The position numbers were made by a program, and so were the translations under genes. The notes under the pieces are model-generated. The model searched no databases and had not been told where the DNA came from. It saw nothing but the letters and a program-made list of their open reading frames with translations. Below, piece after piece: positions 12,901-24,871 of a stretch of 64,000 nt of DNA. Origin of the DNA: Parus major (Eukaryota; Chordata; Aves; Passeriformes; Paridae); contig NC_031769.1 in the NCBI RefSeq assembly GCF_001522545.3, forward strand, positions 6,602,131-6,666,130, given 5' to 3'. The number at the start of each line of letters is the position of its first letter. The stretch's first letter is position 1.

Positions 12901-14102
12901 ATAAAAAGCTGGGTTTATAGTCTCTGAAGCAGAGCATTAGTGGAAGAATTAATGATTTGAGAATTTGGAAACTAAATTTTTCTATTAGATATTATTCCTT
13001 TTTGACAAATGCCTCTAAAAGGCAGAGTTCACATCATTCCATGGCTGTCTCCATACACAGATACAGCTGCCTCCCTTCAAACATTCTGGCTGTTGGTAGG
13101 AAGTGAATCCATGACTTTGTGACTATTGCTGTGAAGTGAATCTTTGACCTTCCATGCCAAAAGAGTAAGATGTGAGCTAAAAGAGTAAACCTTTCAGCTG
13201 TAAGAATTCAGTGGATTATTACAGACTTGCTCTTAAATGAAAATGTGATTATACACTAAGCCAGTGTATTATTACACTTCCATTTTCTCTACTGAAAGGT
13301 CTATTAGCCTCTCTGTAGCATGATCTAATATCTGTTGAAGTCAATGTGAGCTTTCCATTGAGTTTAATCGGCTCTGATTCATGATCTAAATGTGTGAGTC
13401 TGTTCATACCAGCTAGAACTAAGCAGGATATAAGAGTGAAGACGTAATCTTTAAAATCTATGCATTTATCTCCAGATCTGCCTCTCTATATACATCTGTT
13501 TTCCATGTAAACAGACATAACAGAATGTCTATCTGAAGATGGCAACATAATGTGTGAAGGAATCCAGTCTAAATTTAATGAAGTGGTTTTAAAGGGAAAC
13601 TTAGCTAAAGCTGATAGAAAGAAAAAGGAGGTTTGTGAGTGAAAGGAAAAGAAAATATAGGAGTTCTCATGAGTAACCTTCCTAAAGAAGGGAAACTGAG
13701 ATGCAGTTTCATGGTGGATGGTTTTCCTTCTGCCGCTCTGAAAAACTCAGCTATCCTGCATCTGACAAATGCATTCTCTTAGAACATATTTTTTATAATC
13801 AGAATTTTTTATCATCAGCATAGATTTGTTTTGTTTGAGGCTCATTTCCTACTTTTTCTTTCTTTGTGGCTGCAATGAATATATTTTTATTTATTTTTTT
13901 TTTATCTGAGTATTTTTCACAGATATTTTGGTCACTGTCACTAAGGGCTGGTTCTCCAAAGGCAGAGTGGACCCAACATAAATCCATCAGCAAGGAGTCA
14001 GTCCTCTGAGACTGTGCAAATTATATGGAAAACATTCCCATATTTTTAATCTTGAGGTATGTGAAATAGGCCTTAAAGTCTGAATTTTTAATTTGATTTT
14101 TT

Positions 14103-14127
14103 TTACCAGAGAAAAATGCTCTGGTAA
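14103..14127. other. Perfect 9-bp inverted repeat, 7-nt loop
   Basis: Arms TTACCAGAG and CTCTGGTAA flank the loop AAAAATG. One to a few such structures are expected by chance in 64 kb. There is no U-run or gene next to it that would give it a role. Confidence 0.9.
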
Positions 14128-14877
14128 GAACAAGACTGGGGCTTTAGGGCAGTTTTATATTGCAGCAAAGGGCTCTCAGTCATCTTCTGTGGTTCAAGTA
14201 CTTGTCCTGAATCTGTTAATTCTCCTTTTACTGCTGTGTACATGAATGGCCACAGCTCATTTGCATATATTTTAATGGTAATTCATACACAAGCAACTAA
14301 GTTAGACCCCAAAAGGGACTGTATGTGCTACAGTTCTGCCCACACCTCACATCTCCCCGCTTTCACTAACAGGTACAACTGCACAATGACAAATCTTCAT
14401 TGTGACAACCAAAATTTCCACCAGTGGGCATTACCTCTGTTGGAAAGCAGGCAAGAATATTATCCTGCAAATCGTGGTTAATTGCCATGAGGAGTCCATC
14501 CAAATGGAACTCCAGTTGCTAGGCAGTAGATGGATCACTTTAAATCTATAGTATAGACAAGGATAGACTATAAATCAGCAAAAATTCTCAGTGGACAAGC
14601 TATTTCAGCCAGAATTATTTATTGTGGTGGAAATTAACATACATTTGATGTGTGCCTATATAAGGTGACAGGATACAGCGACTGGGAGAGCATTACATGG
14701 GATATGGCTGTGGGCTGCAGACTGCTGGGAGAAAATCCTGCTTTGCATCAAACTCAGGGAGAGACTGACACCACTCAAATCTTCCACAGTTTGTCACTGC
14801 TGATAGAGAAACCACCTGGTATTATTCTCTCTATAAGCAAAGGAAAACTATCATAAATCATTCACTAACTTTTAAAA

Positions 14878-14894
14878 TAAATATATATATATAT
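14878..14894. repeat. Short (AT)n microsatellite
   Basis: A pure alternating AT run of about 17 bp. Its length is modest. Confidence 0.8.
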
Positions 14895-15363
14895 TAGTAA
14901 TAACACAGTGCTGACAACTTTGAGCTCTCTGAAGGGCTCACAGACACTTGCTTCCAAAACCCTCTGCAGAGAGTAGAAATAACAAGGATTTGGGGCCAGG
15001 CTTACTGAATTTCCCTATCTCCCCCTTTATCTTCCAGTCAACAGGCATCCACATCAATAACTGTGCATATTGTAGGAAATGGGAATGTTTTTTATATTGT
15101 ATTATTGGTCTATAAATCATATTTTGATTCACTTAGAAACTCAAAACAGAGGCTGAATCATGTGTTAGGTAGCAAGAAGGCAGGTATAGAATGGGGAACA
15201 CTGTGTCTCGTGTCTCTATTTTCTCAGAGGATGGGAATGGCATGGCACAAACCCAGAAATCTTTCTCCCTCAGAGTCCCCATATTTGCACAGGCCCTACC
15301 AGAAAAAACATTTGAGGATGCGGCTCCATCCCACAAATTCCCTCTTTGCCATCCTTCTCCTGT

Positions 15364-15382
15364 CTCATCTCATCTCATCTCT
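15364..15382. repeat. (CTCAT)n pentanucleotide tract
   Basis: Nearly four pure copies of CTCAT. Confidence 0.85.
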
Positions 15383-15524
15383 TCACCACTTCGTCCAAAG
15401 GAGCAGAAGAACAGAAAGCAGTGAGAGGAAGCTGAAAAACACATTGTCTGGAGGTCCAGGACATGTTTGTGTGACATGAACTATGTGTCTTTTGGGCACC
15501 CAGAGCTGTAGGATGGGCCCATGC

Positions 15525-15580
15525 TCTGGACTTGTTGATCTTAGATATCTTTTCCAAAGTAAATGATTCTGTGATTCTCT
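15525..15580 (+). mobile_element. CR1 LINE 3'-terminal fragment, plus strand
   Basis: The segment reads CTGGACTTGTTGATCTTAGA, then TATCTTTTCCAAAG and AATGATTCTGTGATTCT. This matches the end of CR1 elements, where TTGGACT(A/T)GATGATCTT..AGGTCnnTTCCAACC leads into terminal octamers of the type ATTCTATG or ATTCTGTG. About 55 bp remain, severely 5'-truncated, as is normal for CR1. Confidence 0.7.
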
Positions 15581-16236
15581 GTAGCATGTTCTGCTTGCCC
15601 CACAAACAGCTGGAATAACTTGGATTGTGACATGGCTAACACCAAACCTGTGGATGAACACTGCTCTTTTTGAGAATGCCATGAAGTTTCTACTGAGGAG
15701 AACCAACTTATTAATTAAACTTTCTCCTGTAACAACATGACATCCCTAGGGAGCTGGTTCAGACAGAAAATGAGGAGAAAAAAGGAGGAGATATAATTTA
15801 GGGCAAGAGTAATTTTTTTAGACATTCCCACTTTGATGCACTTAGCAGGGGTGGGCAGGTTGTCTGATCAAATTTACATTTGACCTAATGACCTCAGTCT
15901 ACCTTAATATCAGTGGAGACAAGTAGGCACTGCAAAGGCATGACTCACCTCCTGAAAGCAGACATCTGAGTCCAGAGAAGCCCCCAGAAGTGCCTATTTC
16001 TTTCCATTGATTATATAGGCCAGATATGAGTGCTCACATTACAAATGTATAAAGATGGAGGGTTGTGGAGACAATGCAGAAAAGCACTTTTGGTACATCC
16101 ACCAAATATAAAATAAGTCAATCAATAACATGATTAAATCTTTTGGGCAGGAAACATCTTCCTGACGTGCTGGTGCATGGAAAAGTCTGAGAATAGCAGT
16201 AAAGGCTCTCAGAAATACCAGAAGAGAAAAAGTAAG
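15581..16236. other. Unique non-coding DNA, nothing recognised
   Basis: Stops in all frames and no repeat recognised. A splice-donor-like AAAAAGTAAGTTTG lies at the right edge, immediately before the dispersed repeat copy at 16237. Confidence 0.5.
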
Positions 16237-16353
16237 TTTGATTCACCCTTGATCAGTATCTTATTGTCACATCCAGTGGGATTTGGCTGGGTGCAGCCAG
16301 GCCAGGTGATCACCTACAGACCCAGTGCAGGCAGCTCTATGAATTGACCAATG
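16237..16353 (+). repeat. Unrecognised dispersed repeat, copy A
   Basis: About 115 bp from TTTGATTCACCCTTGATCAG to TGAATTGACCAATG. A second copy lies in the same orientation at 19887-20003, with roughly eight substitutions and one single-base gap, or about 92% identity by hand alignment. The flanks of the two copies do not resemble each other. The core holds AGGTGATCACCT (16304-16315), a 12-bp palindrome. It does not match CR1 or the LTRs in this window, and I recognise no family. Confidence 0.85.
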
Positions 16354-19300
16354 TGTCTTATTTCACTGGGTGGAAACTCAAGTGCTGCACTGAGATCTGT
16401 CATGGGATCTATGAAATATGACTGACATTAAAAGAAAATTAAAAAAAAAAAGGGTAATTTGATAACCTCATAACTATTCTGGGTTAAATTAGTTTTTATC
16501 ATTTTAGAGGGTTAGGTTTCCACATAAACTTTTATTGGCTACAACATCTTCATTACTTGACTCAAACTCTAGCTTTTTGGATTTTATTTTGGTCTTGTGG
16601 AGATACTTAATTTTATTCGATTGTTTGAACTTGCCTAAGTGCAGCTGTTGATCAGTCCCTTTCTACATCCTCATTTCTTCCTCTGCCTTTTCTGTTAAAT
16701 TATTTCTGCCATCAAAACCAAAATCTGCTAGTCTTAGTAAAATTAATTTTGGCTGCTGCTATAATAGGAAAACTTAACATGATTTCCAGAAACCCAGATG
16801 CTTTTCAAAGATCATCCATCAGGTATATCAAAGAGGACCTTGGTTGTTTTGGGCAGCCTTGTTTCGCTTGCCTCTGTGTGTTTTTTTTTCATATTCACTG
16901 GATAATAATCCTGCACATAATTTGCACTGTATTTCTGAGGATTTAGATCTTCTAGCTTTGATTACATATATAAAAATATCACGCTATTGCAAATTTTTTC
17001 ATACATTGCACTAAAATATATGTAAATGCTGTCAACAGGGAAAGTTGTGAGATATTTTCTATTTTGTGTTTCTTCTCATATACAGATTTTTTTCTAGTTA
17101 ACCTAGTCTCAATCTTGTTGAATTTCAAAGATTTTTTAAATGCTTTTTTTCTGTCTTTTTAATGCAAAAAATAAAAATAAAATTGCACAAAAAATCCCCC
17201 CAAAAAACCCAACCAAAAACAGAAACAAAAAAACAGGTTTTTTCTCTATATAAATAGAAATAGAAAGTTGTTGTGCTGCTTTCCAGATTGCTATCCAGTG
17301 CTACACAGCATAGAAAGATATTGCCAATTTATGTAGAAAATCAAGGAACAAAAATTAACAAGGAGACTGAAAACTGGTGTTGGACTGATCTTTTCTTTCA
17401 GCATCCACAGTCCAATCTTACAAAAGTCTTAATTTATTTTTACACCACCCAGGGTATAAAAAGCTAAAAATTGAGTTAAATTAGCTATTGTATATTTTAT
17501 TACACATTATGTGTATGTATAGTCTCTAAGAAAACACTTATCAGCATATTCAGCATATGCACAAAGATTGAAAGGTACAGTTGAAAATCTGCTGTCCCAA
17601 AGTGGATTAGATTCAAAGGAGATAATGAGGTGATAGAAAGGATGCTCTAAAGTTGTTTGTATTTATTGTGGACATCTAAGGACCCCTATAGGGCACTGTT
17701 AATGGATAGGCAGTCAGTCCACATCATCATCTGGTTATAATTTTGTTCTTTGCCTCAGTGAACCCAAAAAGTGACTCCAAATATGTAATGGGTTCAAGAG
17801 CTGCTGGAATTTGTGGTGAGTTTGTGTAGTGTTTGTTTTGGTTTCTCTTTTCTGCTCACTTTTGCTTTGTTGTATTTGTCTCATATGGTGCAGTTTCAGC
17901 AGACAGGATGTAAATAGCCAGACTTTCTAGCTTTCCCCTCAAACAAATCAGTTTTTCTCTAACTCCTCTGTGTTGGTCTATGGGGGGTACAGAAATCCTC
18001 TTTGTATACCTGGCCATTTCCTTGCCTTGTTTGTGGAGGGTTGTAACATTAACTGGGCTCACCCTTAATCTGGACCATTCCCAGCTGTACACACTTGGGC
18101 CCACTGTGTGTCTGGACAGCCTTTTTCCCTTGATTTTGGTTGTTTCCAGCATATTGATTTCTAGGATGGAAGAAGTGATGCTCAGCAGCAGTGACCCAGC
18201 AGTGTGTGCTCCTCTCTCAGCGAGTAAATCAAGAGTGTCTCTCTCCTCCAGACTGTTCATCAGCCCATGGGCTCTTGCAGCCCCTGTGTCATATGGTTTG
18301 TGCACATAATACACTCTTTGTAGCTAAGAATTGGGCCTGAAAGGAGAAATTGCTGCAGCAGCTCAGTGACATTTCTTCTGTAGCTACATTTTACTTGTCC
18401 TTACCAGTTCATTCCCCTCCAGAAGTTTAACAGGCTGAACTGGACTTTGATTTAGAAAATCTCAGTTGTGTAAAATGCAGTTTTACGAACTCCCTACAGT
18501 GCAGAAACAATATTAACAGTAGATGATAATTAGAGCTATTGGAGCCTGATTGTTAATTGGCTTGTTACAAATGAAACACGTGGATCATTAAAAGGACATC
18601 AAACATGGTGGCTTGGAGTAGGGACATCAGGTTTTGGCAAAGACAAATTGTTCATTAAGGCCATATGATGACTGTAAGTAGCGGTTGTTAACACCAAATT
18701 TCACTCTAATGGGATGCTCTTTGGTGCCTGGCTAATTTCCTTTCTTATCTTCTTGTGCTTCTTTAATGGGCTTTTTCTTTGCTGTGTGTAATCTTTGGCT
18801 TTGTCACTGTCAGCTGTGTGCACTGGCCCTGACAGCCTCCTGTCAGGTTTTCTGTCTGCCTGTTTGTTTGTGCAGCCATTTCTTAACTAAGTCACTGATG
18901 TACACCAGACACATCAGTCCTTTTTAGCTTGGTGGGAGCACTCCAGTGCACATGGGAGTCTCCTAATTTCTCTTTATTATCCTGGTTGTTTCTCTTTTCT
19001 GTTCCACTCTGGTTATCAGCACAGCCAAAGTACCAGAGTTAGACTCACCTGTTGCTCTACACCCAAACTAAGTGAGCAGAAGCAATCCTACCAAAATGAC
19101 AGAATATAATATCAACATCAGCAAAATCAGGAGCAAGGCCTCAGTAAAAAGATCCTCCACATGTGCTGAGATGATATCAGTACTCTAAGACAAAGCTGGT
19201 TCTGGAAAAACCTTTCAGCTGGGATATCTTAACATGTTTTAGACTAATTTCAGGATAGACCTTTATTTTTCTAGTATTTAATTTCCAGGGGAGTTCTGCA

Positions 19301-19569
19301 CTCAGCAGCATTTGGCATTAATCCTCTGATGGACAACAGGCAGCCTGCTCATTAGTCCTCTATTTAATTGGTTTTTAGTCACTCTTCAGTTGTACAGATA
19401 CTTGTATTGAATTTCATTTTTATTTCCAGGCCTTTCCAGAATTCTTTTAGCCTTTACTTGGAGAGAGGAAGCCTAAAAAAATTTCTGAGGGTACGTGGCT
19501 GGGTTAAAACCCACCACACCAAGAAAAGGGCTGAGAGGTGAGAGCTGCTCTATTCCAGCTTTGTCCCAG
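16354..19569. other. Unique non-coding DNA with A-rich tracts
   Basis: No gene is recognised. It holds an A-run at about 16439-16452, an A-rich low-complexity stretch at 17164-17236, and a 57-bp segment (17759-17815) with acceptor TTCTTTGCCTCAG and donor GTG|GTGAGT, open in one frame but unrecognised. At 17856-18314 the minus strand is open for 152 codons, with a 109-codon frame opposite, and neither resembles a known protein. Confidence 0.5.
17164..17236. repeat. A-rich low-complexity tract
   Basis: Mostly A with short C and T interruptions (AAAAATAAAAATAAAA, CCCCCCAAAAAACCC). It is not a clean poly(A) tail, and no retrocopied gene precedes it. Confidence 0.75.
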
Positions 19570-19850
19570 ATAATTGAGGGTGTACCTGAAGGTGCCTAGA
19601 AGAAAGCTGGAGAGTGATTTTTGCAAGGGCAGGTAGAGATAGAATGGCTTTAAACAGACAAAGAGTAGGTTTATATTGGATATTAGGAAGAAATTTTTTA
19701 TTGTGAGGCATTGGATGTGCCACCTCTGGAAGTGTCCAAGGGCAGGGTGAATGGGGCTCTGAGCAGCCCAGGATGGTGGAAGTGTCCCTACACAGACAGA
19801 GAGGTGATCTTTAAGGTCTCTTCCAACCCAGATTACTTTAGGATTCCATT
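19570..19850 (+). mobile_element. CR1 LINE 3' end, plus strand, 5'-truncated
   Basis: This region is clearly colinear with the end of the CR1 reverse-transcriptase frame and its short 3' UTR: GAAAGCTGGAGAGTGATTTT, TTGCAAGGGCAGGTAG, GGTTTATATTGGATATTAGG followed by AAGAAATT, TGGAAGTGTCCAAGGGCAGG, GGTGATCTTTAAGGTCTC and TTCCAACCCAGATTA. The frame is broken by stops and small deletions, and the terminal ATTCTATG octamers have decayed to GGATTCCATT. It is a dead fragment of about 280 bp. Its orientation is opposite to that of the CR1 at 47.6-48.3 kb. Confidence 0.92.
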
Positions 19851-19886
19851 TCATGACTTCTGGGGCTCATGGCAACATGCTTTCAG

Positions 19887-20003
19887 TTTGGTTCACCCTT
19901 GATCAGTATCTTAGTGTCACATCCAGTGGGACCTGGCTGGGTGCAGCCATGCCAGGTGATCACCTGCAGACCAGTGCAGGCAGCTTTTTGAATTGACCAA
20001 ATG
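19887..20003 (+). repeat. Unrecognised dispersed repeat, copy B
   Basis: This is the partner of the repeat at 16237-16353, about 3.65 kb downstream and in the same orientation. It starts TTTGGTTCACCCTTGATCAG and ends GAATTGACCAAATG, and lies about 36 bp past the end of the CR1 fragment. Here the core palindrome is longer: CAGGTGATCACCTG, 14 bp and perfect (19953-19966). Confidence 0.85.
19953..19966. promoter_or_regulatory. 14-bp palindrome of paired CAGGTG/CACCTG boxes
   Basis: CAGGTGATCACCTG is a perfect palindrome whose halves are the E-box variants CAGGTG and CACCTG, bound by SNAI and ZEB zinc-finger repressors and by some bHLH factors. Regulatory function is inference. The motif lies inside a repeat copy, and the partner copy keeps 12 of the 14 bases as a palindrome. 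Confidence 0.3.
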
Positions 20004-22987
20004 CTTATGTGCTTGTGCAGTCCATATGAAACAAAATAACCAGGTACTGCTCTGGGGAATGGAGCTGCCAGTTTGGCATGCATCTCTGCTTGAATAATTA
20101 GACTGAATAAATTCATGCAGATACCCTGTCAATCAGCTGCTGCAGCTGTGTGGTTCTGAAGAGTCTGAGGGTCATTTGTATCCTTCAGAGACAAGCCTAC
20201 AGCAGACACATGGTCTGATAATAGCATCCATCTCCACACAGGCCTTGATTCTGCTGCTGATTTTGTGAGCAGAAGGCTTTTCCTGTGAGGAAACCCTCTG
20301 CCATAAGGATTCCCCAGGCTGGGCAGTGCCATCTGCAGACAGGTATTTGTACCATGGTGACCTGTGCTCTATGGGAATAGAAATCACTTTGATAACAGGC
20401 TTACTTTCAATAAAGAAAAAGTGATACTTCTCTCATTGGTAAGATTAATGCATCATATGTATTCTAAACATCGTCTCCTAAACTGTCTGGCCTGAATTTT
20501 GGGTAATGCAAATGCTATTTTTTCCTTCTTCCTGCTTACAGCACCCTTCAATTGAAGAAATAGCTTTTCAAAGGAGACATAACACTTTGCAATGCTTTAA
20601 TCTTTGTAAATGTGGAAATCTGATCTTTATAATCACTTCCAATTATTTCTTATAGCAGACCTTTCTAACCCTAAGAGGTTATTGATGTAATTGTGTTTCC
20701 TTCTTGTTAGGCAAATGATATCCTGTAAAGTGTCTTGAGTAAAATTAATGGCTCCATTTTTTATTGATCTGTTTGGCTCATGCAATTGATTTACCTTTCA
20801 GTACTGATTGGCTGATGATACTCACAGTCAGAGATGATAAATAAATCCTTTTCTAATGCAAAGCATCATGAAAGAAATTGCCCACTGAAATCTTTCTCTT
20901 TTCAGTAGGTATTTAACTGATGCAGAAAGGAGATTTGTCACAATGAATAAAATCTAAGGTTGGTTTTTTTTTTTTTTATAATAATGGGAGAAGATAATTC
21001 TTGACAAAAGAATCAGCTTTTTCTTGTCACAGGCAGACTATTCCCTATGGAAAATTTCCTTCTCCCTAAAATATCCTTCCCTTATAATTTTAACTGATTA
21101 TCAAGTTCACTAAACCAATCAAAGATGAAAGATGGGCAATGGATGCATAATAATACAGGATATGAAACTTCTCTTTCCTGTGGTGTTACCAGCAATACCA
21201 TGGTGTCATCCAGCCAGGAGTCCAGCATGGGAAATTTCTAAATCAATCCTTACCCCACTGAAAGGGATCTGCCAGCCTGGAAATGAGAAAGCTTCTTTAA
21301 GACATTGTGAGCCATCTGCTCATTCCTTTTCTTCTCTAATCATCTTCAGGACTATCTTTTAAATGCTAAGGATATCAAATGCATACAGATATATACAAAG
21401 ATTTTCCAAATGTGTCAAAGACTTGAAAACACAAATGCAAAGCCTGGGGTGTCATTGTGCAACATGGATTCAGCTGTGAAATCTCCTTGGGGCCACTGGT
21501 CTGTGCCAGTCCTGCTGTGGGGGACAGAAAAGGTCTGGAGACCATTGCCTTATGAGTATTTTAACTCTGGTCTCAAGTAGCAGGCTTGGATAAGATGTTG
21601 ACAATTTCTACCACCTCTAAACATGAGCAGAAGGTGTTTGTGTTCAGTACTCGAGCTGGTGGAAGTTTTTCCATCCGTACAGCATCGCACTGGGTCAGAA
21701 TTCCAGAGCTAAAGAATTAGGTACCATTGACATGTGGTTTTAGGGGGTGTTATTGTAAATCACAAGAGAGTTATGTTGTCCCTAGAAGCATACCAGGATA
21801 ATCAGGACCCCAAAGCACCTTCCTCATGCTGAAGTTAATAGTGTGACACTTTTTTTGCAGGAGCAGGACAGGAGAAATCTGCTTCCACAAGAGTTCCACA
21901 TGAGCTGGAAATGATGAGATAATCAGAATTGGGCCCTTTGATTTTCTTCTGCTGTTCTGTTCTAACCTTCTAACCTGCTGCTTCTTTCCACCAGAAAATG
22001 CAGAGAAGTATTAATTTCTCTCATACAAACCACATGTTCTTGTTAAACAGATTCCTGCACCTGGCTCATGGCTCCTGGAGAGCTCCTTTACATATCCCAC
22101 TCTCTAATTACCAGCCACAGTGACCTTCAAGTGCTTTGTGCAAAATGCTGGAGAATGACCAAGAGCAACGTTTTAATAACTTCACTAGCATATTAAAACG
22201 TGGGGGGGAAAAAAAATCTACTTTATTGTGTGGAACAGCTGGTACTCATTTCAATAGGATTTACCGAAAAACTTTTTTGCTTCTGGGTTTAGGATGACTC
22301 ATAATTGATCCCAAGAGGAGAGCTCAACTAATCTCTGAACAAAACATAATTATGATAAGTATTTTGGAAAATTTAATTATTCTGCCCTTGGGAACTTACA
22401 GCCTTTAGAAGAGGTCTGCTTCTTACCACGTTTATTTGGACTAGTGATTTGTAAAGGGACAAATAACATTTAACTCCCATCATAAAACAACCTTAATTTT
22501 GGCATCATTAAAAAATTAATCAAGGCACATTTACATTGAATGGCATTGGTGTGGCCAAGACCCAAGTCCTCAAAGGTGTACAACTGCCCAGATATGAATT
22601 GGCCATCTAATAATCAGTGATTTTGATTGAATTATTTACTTAACAGACGTTGCAGGTCTGAGACTAAGTCCTAGTGGGTACCAGCTGGCATATGTGATGC
22701 TGCATAAATGCTGATGTTGCACAGCAGTGACTGAGATACTGAGAGAGCAGCTCTGATGGCTGATAAATGTGGGACACGATGGTTTGAGCAGCAGAGGGAG
22801 AAAGCAGAGCAATGTCAATGCTGTCAGGCAGAGAAAGGAAGTTTCACACAAGGGGAGCAAAGACTCCACTGTTTCAAGAATTAAAAGAAATTTTCCATAA
22901 TTCATTCTTACTCTATTGATCAAGAGTATTGACAAACATCCTCTGATTGGCATCATATTTTGTGGGTTCAGACATTCTTTGGAGCAC
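20004..22987. other. Unique non-coding DNA, nothing recognised
   Basis: AT-rich sequence with stops in all frames. A T-run lies at 20964-20977. The stretch at about 20740-20860 is unusually non-repetitive and rich in TAAT/ATTG words, but I cannot assign a function. Confidence 0.5.
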
Positions 22988-23097
22988 CTGGCAAAAATAT
23001 ATCAAGGTGAAGATCAGATCTAAGGGGCCGCACACTAAACTAACAGCAAATTCTTCACCGTCAAGTAACATTTGGATTTTGGTTTCCACAATTCCTG
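22988..23097 (-). other. Candidate 110-bp exon (minus strand), unrecognised
   Basis: On the minus strand the acceptor context ATCTCCAG|CAG (a NAGNAG type) precedes an open segment reading GIVETKIQMLLDGEEFAVSL followed by VCGPLDLIFTLIYFCQ, ending at CCAG|GTGCTC, a medium-quality donor. Its phase fits the candidate exon at 23636-23957: the single G left at the end of that segment plus the first CA here makes a full codon, and the frame stays open to the end. Together they give 144 codons. I do not recognise the peptide. Frame agreement has a one-in-three chance of being accidental. Confidence 0.22.
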
Positions 23098-23635
23098 CTG
23101 GAGATGTGATCTCACCAATTAAAATTTCATTTTTCAGCAACTGGTGACTAGAACAGTGTATTCCTGGCTTTTTGTTTAACAGGAAGCTCTCAGAGTTCAA
23201 TATGGCTTCTACTGCTAGACTCTAGGAAAGACAGTATAGAAATGTTTTAAGTGAAAAAAAATGATTACTTGATACAAGAAAAACCTTTAAAATAAAAAAT
23301 AAAAACAAACAAAAAAACCAAACCTCAAATCCCATGACCAACCAAGCTGCAAAACAAAATAGAACAACAGCAAGGGGAAAATAAAGATATTTTCTTTTGA
23401 CTTCAAATGATCATTCATTCTTTCTGTCTGTGATAAAACAGTCAAAATAATTGAAAGAATCTAGCTTGATCCCTTACAAAAATAATGCCTCCTTTATTAA
23501 AACACTGCAAATACATTTTTGCTGGCAGGAAAAAATATAAGTCTAGACTATTTTCTCAATTCCCTGAGATCACCTTAACAGGACCCTGCAGCTAAACAAG
23601 AACTTACACTTATCAAATTCACTTTCACTACATAC

Positions 23636-23957
23636 CTGGCACAGTAATGCTTGAGAGTGGAAACAGCATGGTGGGAATCGGTTTATGCAGTCTACTGAAA
23701 AGTGTGGATTTAAATGTTGTATCACAAGTTTCCACCACACAAAACGTCAGGGGGCTTATATATTTTGAGTCAAACTTGCACCACTGGTGCTGTAGGGATG
23801 GTGTGTGTGAGGCATCAGCTGCCACTTGCACAGTAATGTCAGGTGCAGTCTGGGGCTGCAGATGTGGGAAGGGGCACTTTGGAGCCAGGTACAGGAATCT
23901 GTCCTTGCCCACAGACACAAACTGCACTGGTGCCCCTAGGACAGACTTTGTCATCAT
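23636..23957 (-). other. Candidate 322-bp exon (minus strand), unrecognised
   Basis: On the minus strand, TTTTCATCTCCACCCTCCAG is a good acceptor. It is followed by an open frame starting MMTKSVLGAPVQFVSVGKDR and ending at GTGCCAG|GTATGTAG, a strong donor. Mid-segment residues include HQWCKFDSKYISPLTFCVVE. Codon use looks plausible for coding. Against it, the opposite strand is also open across the region for 183 codons, which shows the composition alone is stop-poor. No domain or family is recognised, and the upstream partner exon is not established. Confidence 0.25.
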
Positions 23958-24795
23958 CTGGAGGGTGGAGATGAAAACGCCCTTCAGAAAAACAGGCAGA
24001 ACTCCTGATTTCATAAAACATGGAGCCAACCCCCATGGGTTCTCTCAGCCCCAGGTTTGGGCAAAGCAACAATTTCTGCATGTGCAAGGCCCTGCAGTAT
24101 CCATCAGCTGTGCTGCTATTTGGGCAGCAGGAGTCCCAAGGAGTTTTCTCCATGAATGCCACAGCTCAGAGCATTTTAGAGATGGCTCACTAGTGTGAAC
24201 TAAGTGTGTATGCATGATCTGTGTGACTTTTGTTTTCTTTTCTTTTGTTTTCTTTTGTTTTGGTATGACTGTGCTTTACGGGGGAGGGCTAAACCTTCAA
24301 GAGGCTCCAGTAAGTACTGCTTGCTGTGTTGTGGGTAATATTCACATTATCAGCACTCTGGTGAACTGGAGAAAGTGTCCTGCAAAGAAGGTTTTTGCAA
24401 AAAAAAAAATCCATGGTTTGGTGTTCACAGAGCTCTCAGTCAATTTATTTGTTTTGCAAGTAAAAGATTAATTTTATAATTTCTGCCAAATATCAAATCC
24501 AAATTCAAACTCAGACTGGAAGTCAGGTTGGAGACCCCTTCATCCTCATAATCACCTACTTGTAATAGGATTTTTTGGGTCAAGATGCCCCAATACAGAT
24601 CCATTAGCCTTTAGCTGGACTGTTGGATTTCTGCAGCACGGCTCAGTGCATTGTCTGCAGATTATAGAGTTATAAAATAGCAAATGTTCATGTCTGTGAC
24701 TTCTGGTTTTGATCTCCAAGATGATCTTTATTGATGACCTTTTTTCCTAATGTTTATTTTCTTCTTCATTGTTTATAAGCGTTTCAAACAGCTTT

Positions 24796-24796
<1 letters not shown>
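23958..24796. other. Non-coding DNA with T-rich low-complexity run
   Basis: No gene is recognised. A TTTTC/TTTTG run lies at about 24227-24262. The sequence then leads into the CTTT microsatellite. Confidence 0.5.

Positions 24797-24871
<75 letters not shown>

Larger units (their letters stand above)
9977..15524. other. Unique non-coding DNA with minor simple repeats
   Basis: No gene is recognised. It contains a T/G-rich run at 12313-12355 with three G-blocks, an unrecognised 109-codon plus-strand frame at 12474-12803, a perfect 9-bp-arm hairpin at 14103-14127, a short (AT)n at 14878-14894, and a (CTCAT)n tract at 15364-15382. The rest is AT-rich unique sequence. Confidence 0.5.

Noticed and set aside
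17759..17815. 57-bp plus-strand segment between a good acceptor and GTGAGT donor
   Set aside because: Open in one frame only, very short and with no partner. Such pseudoexons are abundant in vertebrate introns.
17856..18314. 152-codon minus-strand frame
   Set aside because: No recognisable family, and it overlaps a 109-codon frame on the other strand, as expected by chance composition.
19047..19085. Minus-strand 39-bp segment between a pyrimidine-rich acceptor and GTGAGT donor
   Set aside because: Thirteen codons is too short to judge, and there is no partner exon.
23647..24198. 183-codon plus-strand frame opposite the minus-strand candidate
   Set aside because: It has no splice-like borders and no recognisable protein. 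It probably reflects the same stop-poor composition, and it is used here as a caution against the minus-strand call.
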